From CAVXHQ01 sp963761735 (lineage in GTDB: Bacteria > Pseudomonadota > Alphaproteobacteria > Rhodobacterales > Rhodobacteraceae), in assembly GCA_963761735.1 (NCBI GenBank), contig CAVXHQ010000005.1, forward strand, positions 930,001-994,000: 64,000 nucleotides of DNA, read 5' to 3'. The notes below the pieces were generated by a model, which ran no database searches, was not told where the DNA came from, and saw only the letters and a program-made list of their open reading frames with translations. This document shows positions 45,874-54,508 of the stretch, one piece after another; position 1 is the stretch's first letter, and each line of letters begins with the position of its first letter. Both the position numbers and the translations under genes were made by a program.

Positions 45874-46109
45874 ATCAGGCCTGAACGACGGCCGATGCCG
45901 GGGTATCCGACCGGCCCGCCGATGCCGGGGCGGGTTTCAACGCATCCGCGCCGTGCCGGGGTTCGTCCGTCTCAACGGCGCAGGGCGGGGGGGGGGCGAC
46001 GCGGAGCCCGGCTGACCCGTGGTTGGCGGGGTTGCGGCAATTGCCGCACCGCAGAGCGCGCCGGTTCGTTTCGGGAAAATGAGCTGCACCGCGCCGGCGG
46101 GGCAGTCGA

Positions 46110-49100
46110 TCATCCCCTCTGCTTCATCGCCATCTCAGGTTCTGCGACGCTTTCCGGTTTGCTGATACAAAGACGCAGCAGCGGCGGCACGGTCAGCAAC
46201 GTCAGGAATGCCGACACCGACAGGCCGCCGACGACGACAGCGCCAAGGCCGCGATACAGCTCCGATCCTTCGCCGGAAAACACGATCAGCGGCAGCATCC
46301 CCATGACGCTGGTCAGCGTGGACATGAAAATCGGCCGGATCCGGTTGCGCGTGGCCTCTTCGATGGCGGCGATCGGCTCCATGTCTTCGTCGCGCAGATG
46401 ATAGAGGGTTTGATGCACGATCAGGATGGCGTTGTTGACCACGATGCCGACCAGAATGATGAACCCAAGCAGCGTCAGCATATCCAGCGGCTGCGTCTGA
46501 TAGGTGTTGAGCAATGCCAGCCCCCCCACGCCGCCCGCCGCCGCCACCGGAACCGCAATCATGATGACGAGGGGCAAAAGAAAGCTCTCGAACAGGATCG
46601 CCATGACCAGAAACACGATGATCAGGGCCACGATCAGGTTGATCTGAATGGCGGCCCAGGTCTGGCTCAGCTGGTCTGCGGTGCCCGATACGCTCAGGCG
46701 AATGTCACCTGGCAACCCGCTTTCCTGCAGGACGGCGACGACCTGCGTCTCCAGCAGCTCGACCGCCTGTTCCAGCGGCAGATCGTTGGACGGGCGCACC
46801 TCGAGCGTGACCGTGCGCAACCGTTCGCGGTGGCGGATTTCCGTCGGTCCGGCGGTGAGCACGACATCGGCCAGCGCCGACACCGGCACGATCTGACCGC
46901 CCGGTGTCACCACCGGATAATTGCCGACATCCTGTGTTCGCACGGCAGAGGTAACGGAGGCATCGCCTTTCAGCACGAGATCGACGCGGTCCGACCCGAT
47001 CGTGACCTGCGCCACCCGCACGCCGTCGTTGAACGCATCCACCGTGACCGCCAGGGCGGAACTGTCCAGTCCCGCATCGGCCAGCAGCATCCGGTCGGGG
47101 ATCAGCCGCACTTCGGGTGCGCCAAGCTCGAGGCCCGGAATGGGGCGGAACTGGTGCCCTTCGGAGCGCGGCAGCAGGCGCGACACGAGGCCCGCGGCGC
47201 GGCCCGCGATCCCGAGGATCACGTCGAGGTCCTGACCGGAAATGTTCAACTCGATCGTGCGTCCGCCGCCGACGCCGCGTCCGAACAGCGACGGCTGTGT
47301 CATGAACCCGAATGTGCCGGGCTCGGCAAAGATCGGGCGGCTCAGGACCGGGATCAGCTCGGCGGCGCGCGTGCTGTCGACGGCGCCGGCGCCAACGAAT
47401 GAATTGCCCGGCGTGGCCACGAAGAAAAAGCTGTCGATGGCGGCTGTGCCGTCCTCGGTCTGGGTATCCGGCGCCGCTTCCCACAGGGGTCGCGCCACGT
47501 TTTCAATGCGCTGGGCGATGGTTTCCGTCGTCTCGAGGTTATAGCCCGGCGGCGGAATGATGAGCCCGAATACCAGATTGCGGTTGCCCTCCGGCAGATA
47601 TTCGAGACGCGGCAGGAACGTCCAGCTTGCGAACGCCGCCCCCCCCGCGATCACCGCGACCATGACGATGCCGATCGTCCGCGACCGGACCGTGACCCGC
47701 ACATACCACATCACGGCGGCGCGAAACCCGGCGGCCAGATGATCGACGCCCCACAGCCGCATGGGCCGCTGATCGTCGGCGCGCAACAGGCGGCTCGACA
47801 GGGCGGGAATGACCGTGACAGCCACCAGCAAGGACAAAAGCACCGACACCGAAATCGCCACGGCGATGTCGCGGAACAATTGCCCCGCCTCGAGCTGCAT
47901 GATCAGGATCGGGATGAACACCAGTACCGTGGTCAGCGCCGAGACGAGGATTGCCCCCCAGACCTGCTTGGCGCCGAGGTATGCGGCCTCGCGGCGGCTT
48001 TGGCCTGCCTCGCGCAGGCGAAAGATGTTTTCCAGCACGACGATGGCCGCATCCACGATCATGCCGATGGCAAAGGCGATACCGGCCAGTGAAATGACGT
48101 TCAGCGTGCGTCCGGTCAGCGCCATGACGACGAAGGTCGCCACGATGGAGACGGGAATCGCCAGCGAGACGATCAGCGTGGCACGCGGACTGCGCAGGAA
48201 CAGCAGCAAAATGAACGCCGCAAGCGCCGCCCCGATCCAGATGTTCTGCACCACAAGGTCGATGGCGCCCTGAATGTAGATGGTTTCGTCATAGACCTGT
48301 TCGGCGATCAGACCCACCTCCGCCAGCGGCCCCTCGCGCAACTCGTCCAGCACGACGCGCAACTCTTCCATGACGCTGATGACGTTGGCCCCGGAGTCGC
48401 GCACGACGTTGAACGCAAGGCCCGGCTGCCCTTCGAACCGCAGGCGGCTGGTGGCCTCGCGGTAGGCAAAGGAAACCTCGGCCACGTCCATCACCCGCAC
48501 CCGTCCCGTGCCGCCGTCCGCGATGCCGGACCGCAGCACGACGTTGCGAATGGCCTCTTCGGTGTTCAGGCTGCTTTCGGTGCGCACGACATAGCGGCGT
48601 TTGCCTTCGTCCACGTCGCCCGCCGAAATCGAGATGTTTTCGGTACGCAAGACCCGCACGACCTCGGGCACGGTCAGGCCAAAGCGGGACAGCCGCTGCG
48701 GATCGACCACGATCTGCAATTCGCGCCGGGTGCCGCCAAAGACATTGACCGCCGAGACGCCCTCGATCCGCTCGACCCGGTCCTTGATCACGTCCTCGAG
48801 GAAATCGCCATAGGTCGGCATCGGCCGCGTGTTGCCCGTTTCGGCGGTCATCAGGACCCAGGCAATCGGGCTGTCGTCGGCCCCGGACGTGTTCAGCGTG
48901 GGCTCGTTCGCCTCGTCCGGATAGCCGCTGACCCGGTCCAGCCGGTTCGACACCAGCAAGAGCGACTGGGTCATGTCGGTGCCGACGGCAAATTCGAGCG
49001 TGACCGATGCCTGCCCGGTGCGCGACCGCGACGTCATGATCTCGAGGCCATCGAGCCCGCGCAGCACTTCTTCCTGCAGGTTGACGATCTCGCGTTCGAT

Positions 49101-49274
49101 TTCGGACGGCGCCGCCCCCGGCCAGCTGGTGTCCACCACCACGATCGGTTTGCGCACATCGGGCGCGAGCTGGATGGGGATGCGCGCCAACGCCAGCCCG
49201 CCGAACAACACCGCAATCATCACGGCGGCAACAACGGCAACCGGCCGGTCGATGGCGTAGCGGATCAGGTTCAC
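46110..49274 (-). CDS. RND-family efflux pump inner-membrane transporter (HAE1/AcrB-like)
   Basis: 1054 residues with the full RND layout: an N-terminal helix (MNLIRYAIDRPVAVVAAVMIAV), a first periplasmic loop, a block of helices with the proton-relay motif AFAIGMIVDAAIVVLENI, a second periplasmic loop and a C-terminal helix block (LTLLGFIILVGIVVNNAILIV). It exports hydrophobic compounds or metals using the proton gradient. The start overlaps the adaptor stop (ATGA). No outer-membrane TolC gene is adjacent. Substrate unknown. Confidence 0.93.
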   Translation of the reverse strand: MNLIRYAIDRPVAVVAAVMIAVLFGGLALARIPIQLAPDVRKPIVVVDTSWPGAAPSEIEREIVNLQEEVLRGLDGLEIMTSRSRTGQASVTLEFAVGTDMTQSLLLVSNRLDRVSGYPDEANEPTLNTSGADDSPIAWVLMTAETGNTRPMPTYGDFLEDVIKDRVERIEGVSAVNVFGGTRRELQIVVDPQRLSRFGLTVPEVVRVLRTENISISAGDVDEGKRRYVVRTESSLNTEEAIRNVVLRSGIADGGTGRVRVMDVAEVSFAYREATSRLRFEGQPGLAFNVVRDSGANVISVMEELRVVLDELREGPLAEVGLIAEQVYDETIYIQGAIDLVVQNIWIGAALAAFILLLFLRSPRATLIVSLAIPVSIVATFVVMALTGRTLNVISLAGIAFAIGMIVDAAIVVLENIFRLREAGQSRREAAYLGAKQVWGAILVSALTTVLVFIPILIMQLEAGQLFRDIAVAISVSVLLSLLVAVTVIPALSSRLLRADDQRPMRLWGVDHLAAGFRAAVMWYVRVTVRSRTIGIVMVAVIAGGAAFASWTFLPRLEYLPEGNRNLVFGLIIPPPGYNLETTETIAQRIENVARPLWEAAPDTQTEDGTAAIDSFFFVATPGNSFVGAGAVDSTRAAELIPVLSRPIFAEPGTFGFMTQPSLFGRGVGGGRTIELNISGQDLDVILGIAGRAAGLVSRLLPRSEGHQFRPIPGLELGAPEVRLIPDRMLLADAGLDSSALAVTVDAFNDGVRVAQVTIGSDRVDLVLKGDASVTSAVRTQDVGNYPVVTPGGQIVPVSALADVVLTAGPTEIRHRERLRTVTLEVRPSNDLPLEQAVELLETQVVAVLQESGLPGDIRLSVSGTADQLSQTWAAIQINLIVALIIVFLVMAILFESFLLPLVIMIAVPVAAAGGVGGLALLNTYQTQPLDMLTLLGFIILVGIVVNNAILIVHQTLYHLRDEDMEPIAAIEEATRNRIRPIFMSTLTSVMGMLPLIVFSGEGSELYRGLGAVVVGGLSVSAFLTLLTVPPLLRLCISKPESVAEPEMAMKQRG

Positions 49275-50377
49275 GGCGTGGCGATCAGGACTGTCGGCGC
49301 AATGGCCTGTTCGGGTCGCAACCGCTCATTGCCGCGCACGACCACAAGATCGCCAAGGGCAAGCCCGTCGAGCACCTCGTAGCGGTCACCGATGGGCACA
49401 CCGATCTGCACGGCGCGCTGCTGGGCCACATCGTCGACCGCCACAAAGACGGTCCAGCCATCCGAGGCCTGCACCAGGGCGTCCTTGGGCACAGACAGCA
49501 TCGCCCGCGCCGCACCGACCGGGATGTCGATGGTCAGGGACTGTCCCACTGCGACAAGTGCGTCTTCGGCGCCGTTCCGGGCGGTGAACAGCACCGCGCG
49601 GGTCCGCGTCGACGGGTCCTCGACCGGCAAAGTGGCGCGCAGTTCCAATTCGATCTCGCGGCCCTCCGCCGTCTGGCTTGCGACAATCGCGCCCGATTGC
49701 AGCGTGTCCGCATACCGGGCCGGCACGCTGGCCCGCACCTCGAAGGCGCTGGTGTCCAGCAGCCGGATAACGGGGGTGCCCGCCTGAACGAAGGCGCCGG
49801 GGATCGTCAGAACCTCCAGAACGACACCCGAAAAGGGGGCTGCGATGACGCTGCGGTCGAGCTGATATTGCAACTCGGCGAGCCGCGCCCCGGCGGTTTC
49901 TTCGCGCGCCTGCGCCTCGGCAAGCTGCGAGCGCGCCTCCAGCAGATCTGCCTGAAGATCCTCGAAACGGCCCTCGCTGAACGACGTGGCCCCCCGCAGC
50001 GCTTCGATCCGGTCAAACACCACCTGCGCGCGCACAAGTCGCGCTTCTGCGGTGCGCGACCCGGCCTGCGTTTCGAGGACCTGAGCCTGAGACTGATCCA
50101 GCCGGATCGACAGCAGCTCCGCGTTCAGTTCGATCAAGAGGTCGCCCGCCTCGACACGGTCTCCGGCCAGAACGATGACGCCGTCCACATTGCCCGAAAT
50201 ACGGCTCGCAACTTCGCCGTCCCGCGCCGTGACCACCGCTGCAAATACCGGCACCGTTTCCGCCAGGACCTGCTCTTCGACGGATTGCACACCGACCGCG
50301 GCTGCTCTGGGTTGCGCGAGCGCGCCCTGCGCGACGAAGGCCGTTGCGATCACGATTAGTCGTTTGAAAGTCAGCAC
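49271..50377 (-). CDS. RND efflux periplasmic adaptor (membrane fusion protein)
   Basis: 368 residues. A signal-like N-terminus (LTFKRLIVIATAFVAQGALA) is followed by a lipoyl half (SRISGNVDGVIVLAGDRVEAGDLLIEL), a coiled-coil hairpin (QSQAQVLETQAGSRTAEARL to LAELQYQLDRS), the second lipoyl half (VIAAPFSGVVLEVLTIPGAFV) and a beta-barrel. GTG start with GAGGAG upstream. It links the RND pump at 46110 to an outer-membrane channel. Confidence 0.9.
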   Translation of the reverse strand: MLTFKRLIVIATAFVAQGALAQPRAAAVGVQSVEEQVLAETVPVFAAVVTARDGEVASRISGNVDGVIVLAGDRVEAGDLLIELNAELLSIRLDQSQAQVLETQAGSRTAEARLVRAQVVFDRIEALRGATSFSEGRFEDLQADLLEARSQLAEAQAREETAGARLAELQYQLDRSVIAAPFSGVVLEVLTIPGAFVQAGTPVIRLLDTSAFEVRASVPARYADTLQSGAIVASQTAEGREIELELRATLPVEDPSTRTRAVLFTARNGAEDALVAVGQSLTIDIPVGAARAMLSVPKDALVQASDGWTVFVAVDDVAQQRAVQIGVPIGDRYEVLDGLALGDLVVVRGNERLRPEQAIAPTVLIATP

Positions 50378-50439
50378 TGCAAGCTCCTCGACACAAGGAC
50401 ACGTAGTGCCGGGAGCATGGAAGCAAAGGCAATGTACGT

Positions 50440-51240
50440 TACAAATTTTGCCTTTCGGACCGGGCTTTTGAAGGCGCGGCAGATGGCGCGGTCGACGACC
50501 GGCCGCGTCGAAGAGATCAACCTTCGGGTTTTGGGTATCCCCTGTCCTCTGGCGCGGGAGGTGAAATTCCAGCGCGCCGGGCTCGTTGCGGAAAAGGTGG
50601 GCGTCGCACAGGGTCAGGACGGCCATCGCCGCACACAGTCTGTTGCCGTCGATCGGCGCGCGGCAATCCTCGGCGTGCAGATCGAAACCGGGGCCGATAC
50701 CTGCCTCGGTCAGGGCGTCGCGGGCAGCCATGCGGACACCGTCGAACCATGCCTCGATCCGCACCGACACCGTACGCGCCAGCGGCGCAAGATCGCCCGA
50801 CGCGCCGACCGATCCCGTATCGGGATCACCGGAGGCACGCCCTTGTTGAGCATGTCGACCAGCCGGGTCCACGACCTCGATCCTGAGGCCGGACACGCCC
50901 AGACAAGAAGTACTGATCCACACCGCCAGCATCGCGCGCACGATTTCCGCCGACGCGGGCTCGCCGACGCCGGAACAGTGCGACAGAACGATGTTGGGCT
51001 GAAACCGGTCGTTGTCGGTCCGACCGATGGCATAATCCTGGAGCATGCCCAGACCGGTGTTGAAACCATAGGTCGGCGGCGCGTTTCCGGTCGGCCGGTT
51101 TTCATAGAGACAGGCGCGGACCCTGACGATCTCGGCCCGCGACGCGACGGCGATGACAACCGGCACGCCTTGCCGGGCAATGCGCGCGGTGTCTGAAAAG
51201 ATCAGGCTGTCTCCGTCGGAAATGACCGGCGTCAGGGACG
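50440..51240 (-). pseudogene. aromatic amino acid ammonia-lyase (HAL/PAL family), truncated
   Basis: The first half of a MIO-type lyase: PPTYGFNTGLGMLQDYAIG, QPNIVLSHCSGVGEPASAEIVRAMLAV and GSVGASGDLAPLA, whose ASG would form the MIO cofactor. Between 50840 and 50890 two opposite frameshifts replace LVDMLNKGVPPVIP (seen in another frame). After EFHLPRQRTGDTQNPKVDLF the sequence departs, and the C-terminal half, including the catalytic Tyr loop partners, is lost. It ends close upstream of the efflux adaptor. Confidence 0.75.
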
Positions 51241-51254
51241 ACGTCCCTTTTGCG

Positions 51255-51600
51255 GTATGTCGGGCGGGCCGGAGCCGCCCCGGTCCCGCAACGGCAGCCT
51301 GTCGAGAAGTATGTCGGCCCCGAGCGCGAGGGCGGCGGGGTCCGTCCATTCCCTGGGTCAATGGCTGTGGCCACCGCGCGACGGCACATAGATCATCGCC
51401 GCGGGCGCGATGCGCGCGACAAAGGCGGCATCGTGACCGGCCCCGGAGACGAGCGCGCGGGCGCTTGTCCCCGCGATATCCGCCCGCCGGGCGATCAGGT
51501 CGCACAGGGCCCGTGTCACAGGCGACGGGCGACGCCGTGCCGGGGATCGTGATATCGGCGGCTCAGTTTTCGGTGCTGGCCGCCGCGCGGGCAAGATCCG
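51255..51600 (-). pseudogene. M20-family amidohydrolase (allantoate/N-carbamoyl amino acid hydrolase type) C-terminal fragment
   Basis: TSARALVSGAGHDAAFVARIAPAAMIYVPSRGGHSH matches the C-terminal block of Zn-dependent carbamoylases and allantoate amidohydrolases (xSGAGHDAxxxAxxxPxxMIFVPSxxGxSH), with the metal-ligand His. After a shift, REWTDPAALALGADILLDRL completes the usual end. Only about a quarter of the protein remains. Confidence 0.7.
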
Positions 51601-52085
51601 GAACGGCTGCCAGAAATAGCGTCATCGTATCGGCCTCGGCGGTGCGCAGGTTGCGTCGTAGCCGATTTTGGCAATGACACCGCCGTCTTCAGGCGGGTCT
51701 GACCGGTCGGTCGGGATACCGGGCACGATCAGGATGTCACGGTGGGCGCGCATCCGCGTCGTCCTGGCGAATTTTACGGCCTCGGGATCCCAGGGATCGA
51801 CGTCGCTGTCCACGGCGGCGATGTTTCTGACGATGCCGACCGCACCCCATCATGCCATCATCGCGCGCCGGGCCCGACCGGGGCGCGGCGTCTCGATCCG
51901 GACGGCCACATTGGTTCCGCCCGATCCCGATCATCGCCCCGCGCGGACCCAGCACCTTTATGCGGGCAAAGGATGCGTTTCCAAAGGCGGTTTCGGGATC
52001 CCTGGCGACGATGAGCCCGCAGTGACGCAGGGCCCCGTTTCCATTTCGAAAAAGATCGGTGTCGACAGGCTTGTCAGGTCATCCG
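51600..52085 (-). pseudogene. UbiD-family decarboxylase C-terminal fragment
   Basis: Across two or three frames: GLIVARDPETAFGNASFARI, KVLGPRGAMIGIG, then NIAAVDSDVDPWDPEAVKFA, DILIVPGIPTDRSDPPEDGG and VIAKIGYDAT. These match the UbiD blocks (GLxIARDPETGxRNxSxxR, VVDxDIDPxDPxxVxWAxATR, KxGIDAT). The N-terminal prenyl-FMN half is missing and the fragment is cut next to repeat R4. UbiD enzymes decarboxylate aromatic or unsaturated acids. Confidence 0.65.
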
Positions 52086-52090
52086 CGCCG

Positions 52091-52129
52091 TCCATTGCCC
52101 GGCAGGGTCGTGCGCAGCAATGTCCCGAG
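52091..52129 (-). repeat. 39-nt REP-like palindromic element, copy R4, interrupted by IS110
   Basis: On the minus strand: CTCGGGAC, stem ATTGC-TGC-GCACG (imperfect), AC, then CCTGCCGGGCAATGGA. Same length as R1 and R2, and its last 16 bases match R1. IS110 copy 2 abuts the leading CT. Confidence 0.75.
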
Positions 52130-53283
52130 TATCCGTCTTGGTCAAGTCGCCTTTTCTGCCCATTTCCGATGATCGCGCAGCAGAGCGTTTGCAAGGACCA
52201 GCAGCTTCCGCATGACCGCTGTGATCGCAACTTTTTTCTCTTTCCCTGTGGCGATGAGTTGATCATATTTGGCTTTCAGATCCGGATTAAACCGGATCGC
52301 GACCAGAGCAGGCATGAAGATAGCGTGTCGCAGACTTGGGCGGCCACCTTGTATCCGCGCCTTTCCCTGCCATTTCCCAGAAGCTCTGTGACATGGGCGC
52401 GAGCCCGGCAAGGCTGGCAACTTGTTTGCTGTCCAAGGCACCGATCTCCGGCATATCCACGAGAATGAGGAGCGCTGTTGTCTTCCCAATTCCGGGGATG
52501 CTGGACAGAATTTCCAGCCGTTCGCTCATGTGCTGATCCTGACTTGCCAGGTTCAGCATCGACGCATCAATTTTTGCAGTATCGCTTTCGATCTGGCGTA
52601 GACGCCTTTCCAATTGCTGCTTTATGAGAGCGTTAGAAGCCGTACCCCTACGTGCTTTGGCGGCTATACGATCTTTAATGAGTGCCCGCCGTGCAGATAA
52701 TAACTCTCTCAGATCATACAGATTTGCTGCGCAGATGGGCTTTGGGACCAGCTGCAAGGCCGCACCCATCTTCGCCAGCATCTCGCAATCCACACGATCT
52801 GTCTTCGCCAGCTTGCCACTGGCTTGCGCAAACCGGCGCGCCTGTTTTGGGTTCACTTTGACAAACGGTATGGCAGTTGAACCAAGCGCTTGCTCCAGCT
52901 GCCGATGATACGCACCGGTAGCCTCGAAAATGATCACCGACGCCGGCTGCAATCCAATCCATTTTGTCAGTTGCACATGCCCAGTTCTGCTATTGAGAAA
53001 CTGCGTGTGTTCGCCGTCGCTCAGGCAGTGAACATCAAGTGTGTCTTTGGAAATGTCGATGCCAATGGTATTGTCAACGTGTCTTTTCCCTACCTTGTCT
53101 TGTCATGCGGGCCCGAAGCCCAGGTATCCGTTCAGGTCATCAGAAAAGACGGGGGCGACCATACTCGGCAACGGTCCTCAAAGACCAAGAGGGGAACGGT
53201 CCGACCCCCGCCACTGCCCGTCATAAATGACGTGCACGGAAGTGGCTCCACAATCACACAGAAGCCACCTCATTCATAAGACA
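52130..53283 (-). mobile_element. IS110-family insertion sequence, copy 2 (1154 bp, inverted)
   Basis: Nearly identical to copy 1 but in the opposite orientation. Differences seen: the start codon position (GTT for GTG), CAA for the TAA nonsense codon, and a 9-base segment near 52380 that reads the same on the given strand in both copies despite their inversion. Flanked by CT on both sides, the right one (as transcribed) belonging to R4. It cuts an IS5 remnant on its other side. Confidence 0.85.
52142..53078 (-). pseudogene. IS110-family transposase, start codon lost and frameshifted (copy 2)
   Basis: The coding frame is open from GTT (53078), the position of the GTG start in copy 1; the first usable start is 52976, inside the DEDD domain. 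KTDRVDCEMLAKMGA, absent from the broken copy 1 product, is intact here. The same one-base shift as in copy 1 occurs at about 52380, before SGKWQGKARIQGG. Probably inactive. Confidence 0.8.
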
Positions 53284-53285
53284 AG

Positions 53286-53465
53286 TGGGGCGCTCACGGT
53301 GCCGAATTGTCGCCGTCGGGGATCCGGTCGCGCACCTCCGGCAGCACGGGGCTGCCGCCGCTGGAGGTGAACGCTACCGCCCGGATGTCCGACGTGGCGG
53401 TGCCCATGGCCAGATGGACCTTGCGCCATTGGCGCCGGCCTTGACACCGTGCCTGCCCTTCGCCG
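53286..53465 (-). pseudogene. IS5-family transposase, central fragment
   Basis: GRRQWRKVHLAMGTATSDIRAV and TSSGGSPVLPEVRDRIPDGD are the segment between the two catalytic Asp residues of an IS5 transposase. It is truncated at its 3' end by IS110 copy 2. Upstream it runs straight into the heptanucleotide repeat array, in frame as MANGKWQ units. The N-terminal part of the same gene lies on the other side of the array. Confidence 0.75.
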
Positions 53466-53470
53466 GCATC

Positions 53471-53617
53471 ATTTGCCATTTGCCATTTGCCATTTGCCAT
53501 TTGCCATTTGCCATTTGCCATTAGTCATTAGTCATTAGTCATTAGTCATTAGTCATTAGTCATTAGTCATTAGTCATTAGTCATTAGTCATTAGTCATTA
53601 GTCATTAGTCATTTGCC
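53471..53617. repeat. compound heptanucleotide tandem repeat (21 units, 147 bp)
   Basis: Seven copies of ATTTGCC (53471-53519), thirteen of ATTAGTC (53520-53610), one ATTTGCC (53611-53617). All units are perfect. The two unit types differ at positions 4 and 6. The array sits inside an IS5 transposase gene, at the place where GEGEWQARKHG is normally encoded. Confidence 0.95.
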
Positions 53618-53970
53618 GTTGCCCGGAAACCCGATGCCGGTGCTGTCAACGCGCAGGTTCAGCGGACCGTCGGCACGCCGCTATCTGATCCGGATGGCGA
53701 GCGTCTTTTGTCGTCGGCACAGAGTCGTGCAGCCCGGCACGGCCCGTTCCAGACCGGCTATCCGACGCAGGCTGGCCACCGTTCCGGTCGATTGTCGCAA
53801 CGGCAGCCTGAACAGAACCCTGATCGCCAGACGCAACCGGATCGCCGCATCGCAAAACAGTGCCGAACGACCGGGGCGGCCGTCATGCGGCGCAAGCCGG
53901 ATCAACGCCTTGTCCAGCCAGACCGACAACGCGCCTCGCCTGCGCACCGCCTCGCCTGCGCACCGCCTCG
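53618..53970 (-). pseudogene. IS5-family transposase, N-terminal fragment
   Basis: RRGALSVWLDKALIRLAPHD, GRSALFCDAAIRLRLAIRVLFRLPLRQSTGTVASL, CRRQKTLAIRIR and, after a stop codon, LNLRVDSTGIGFPGNGK form the N-terminal half of an IS5 transposase up to the first catalytic Asp. GNGK runs directly into the heptamer array. The expected continuation is found at 53465-53286. Confidence 0.75.
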
Positions 53971-54010
53971 CCTGCGCACCGCCCCGTCTGCGCCCCGCCT
54001 GCGCACCGCC
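53933..54010. repeat. degenerate 16-bp GC-rich tandem repeat
   Basis: GCCTCGCCTGCGCACC occurs three times in a row (from about 53935), followed by two altered copies (GCCCCGTCTGCGCCCC and GCCTGCGCACC). It lies at or just before the beginning of the IS5 N-terminal fragment and extends across its damaged start. Confidence 0.75.
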
Positions 54011-54508
54011 GCGTCGCAGCTGGGCCGGTTCGCGGTGCGGCAACGGGCGGCGGATGGCAGGCTCATGCGCCCCCTCTGACCGCACAGATCCGCGCCGCGG
54101 ATTCCCTTCAGTAAGAGGTGTGCAGCAGCGCCATGTCGGCATCGGAAACGTGTGAACGGGGAAACCGTGTCGGTTCGGATGTTCTTCGTCGTCCGGTGTC
54201 CGACCTTGGCAATTCAGCGCCATGCCGGTCCCGATTGACGGGCGAGCCCACGGGCCCGTTGCGGCAGGATTATTGGTGCAGCGTGCGCGATGGCGAAGAG
54301 AAAGGTTGCAGGCGTCGGCCGGGATTGCTCGGAGTTTGCCAGGTAGCGTGCATTTTGCAACCGGAGCGGAGCATTGCGGGTAAAACAGCGAAAGCCTCGT
54401 CGCACGACCTGCGCAGGCGATCTGGAAGTGACGGGCCCCCATTGCGGGTGATGGACCGAACCGGTTGATGTCCGCGACTACCTCGGGCACAGGGATAAAT
54501 ATGGCCGG
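54011..54508. other. about 500 bases of degraded sequence, no gene recognised
   Basis: No frame gives a recognisable product. It separates the IS5 remnant from the permease-like gene and is probably transposon or gene debris. No hairpin terminator was noticed. Confidence 0.4.

Noticed and set aside
45978..45992. Run of ten G residues downstream of the ROK gene
   Set aside because: A phase-variation tract was considered, but it lies in non-coding sequence away from any start or promoter that I can identify.
51165..51185. A fifth copy of the GCCGGGCAATG repeat
   Set aside because: Only 11 bases match (TTGCCGGGCAATG), with no CTCGGGAC end or stem; it is part of the ammonia-lyase coding frame (ARQGVP).
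53471..53617. CRISPR array or origin iterons
   Set aside because: Unit is only 7 bp without spacers; no replication initiator gene, DnaA boxes or AT-rich unwinding region nearby, and it lies inside a transposase gene.
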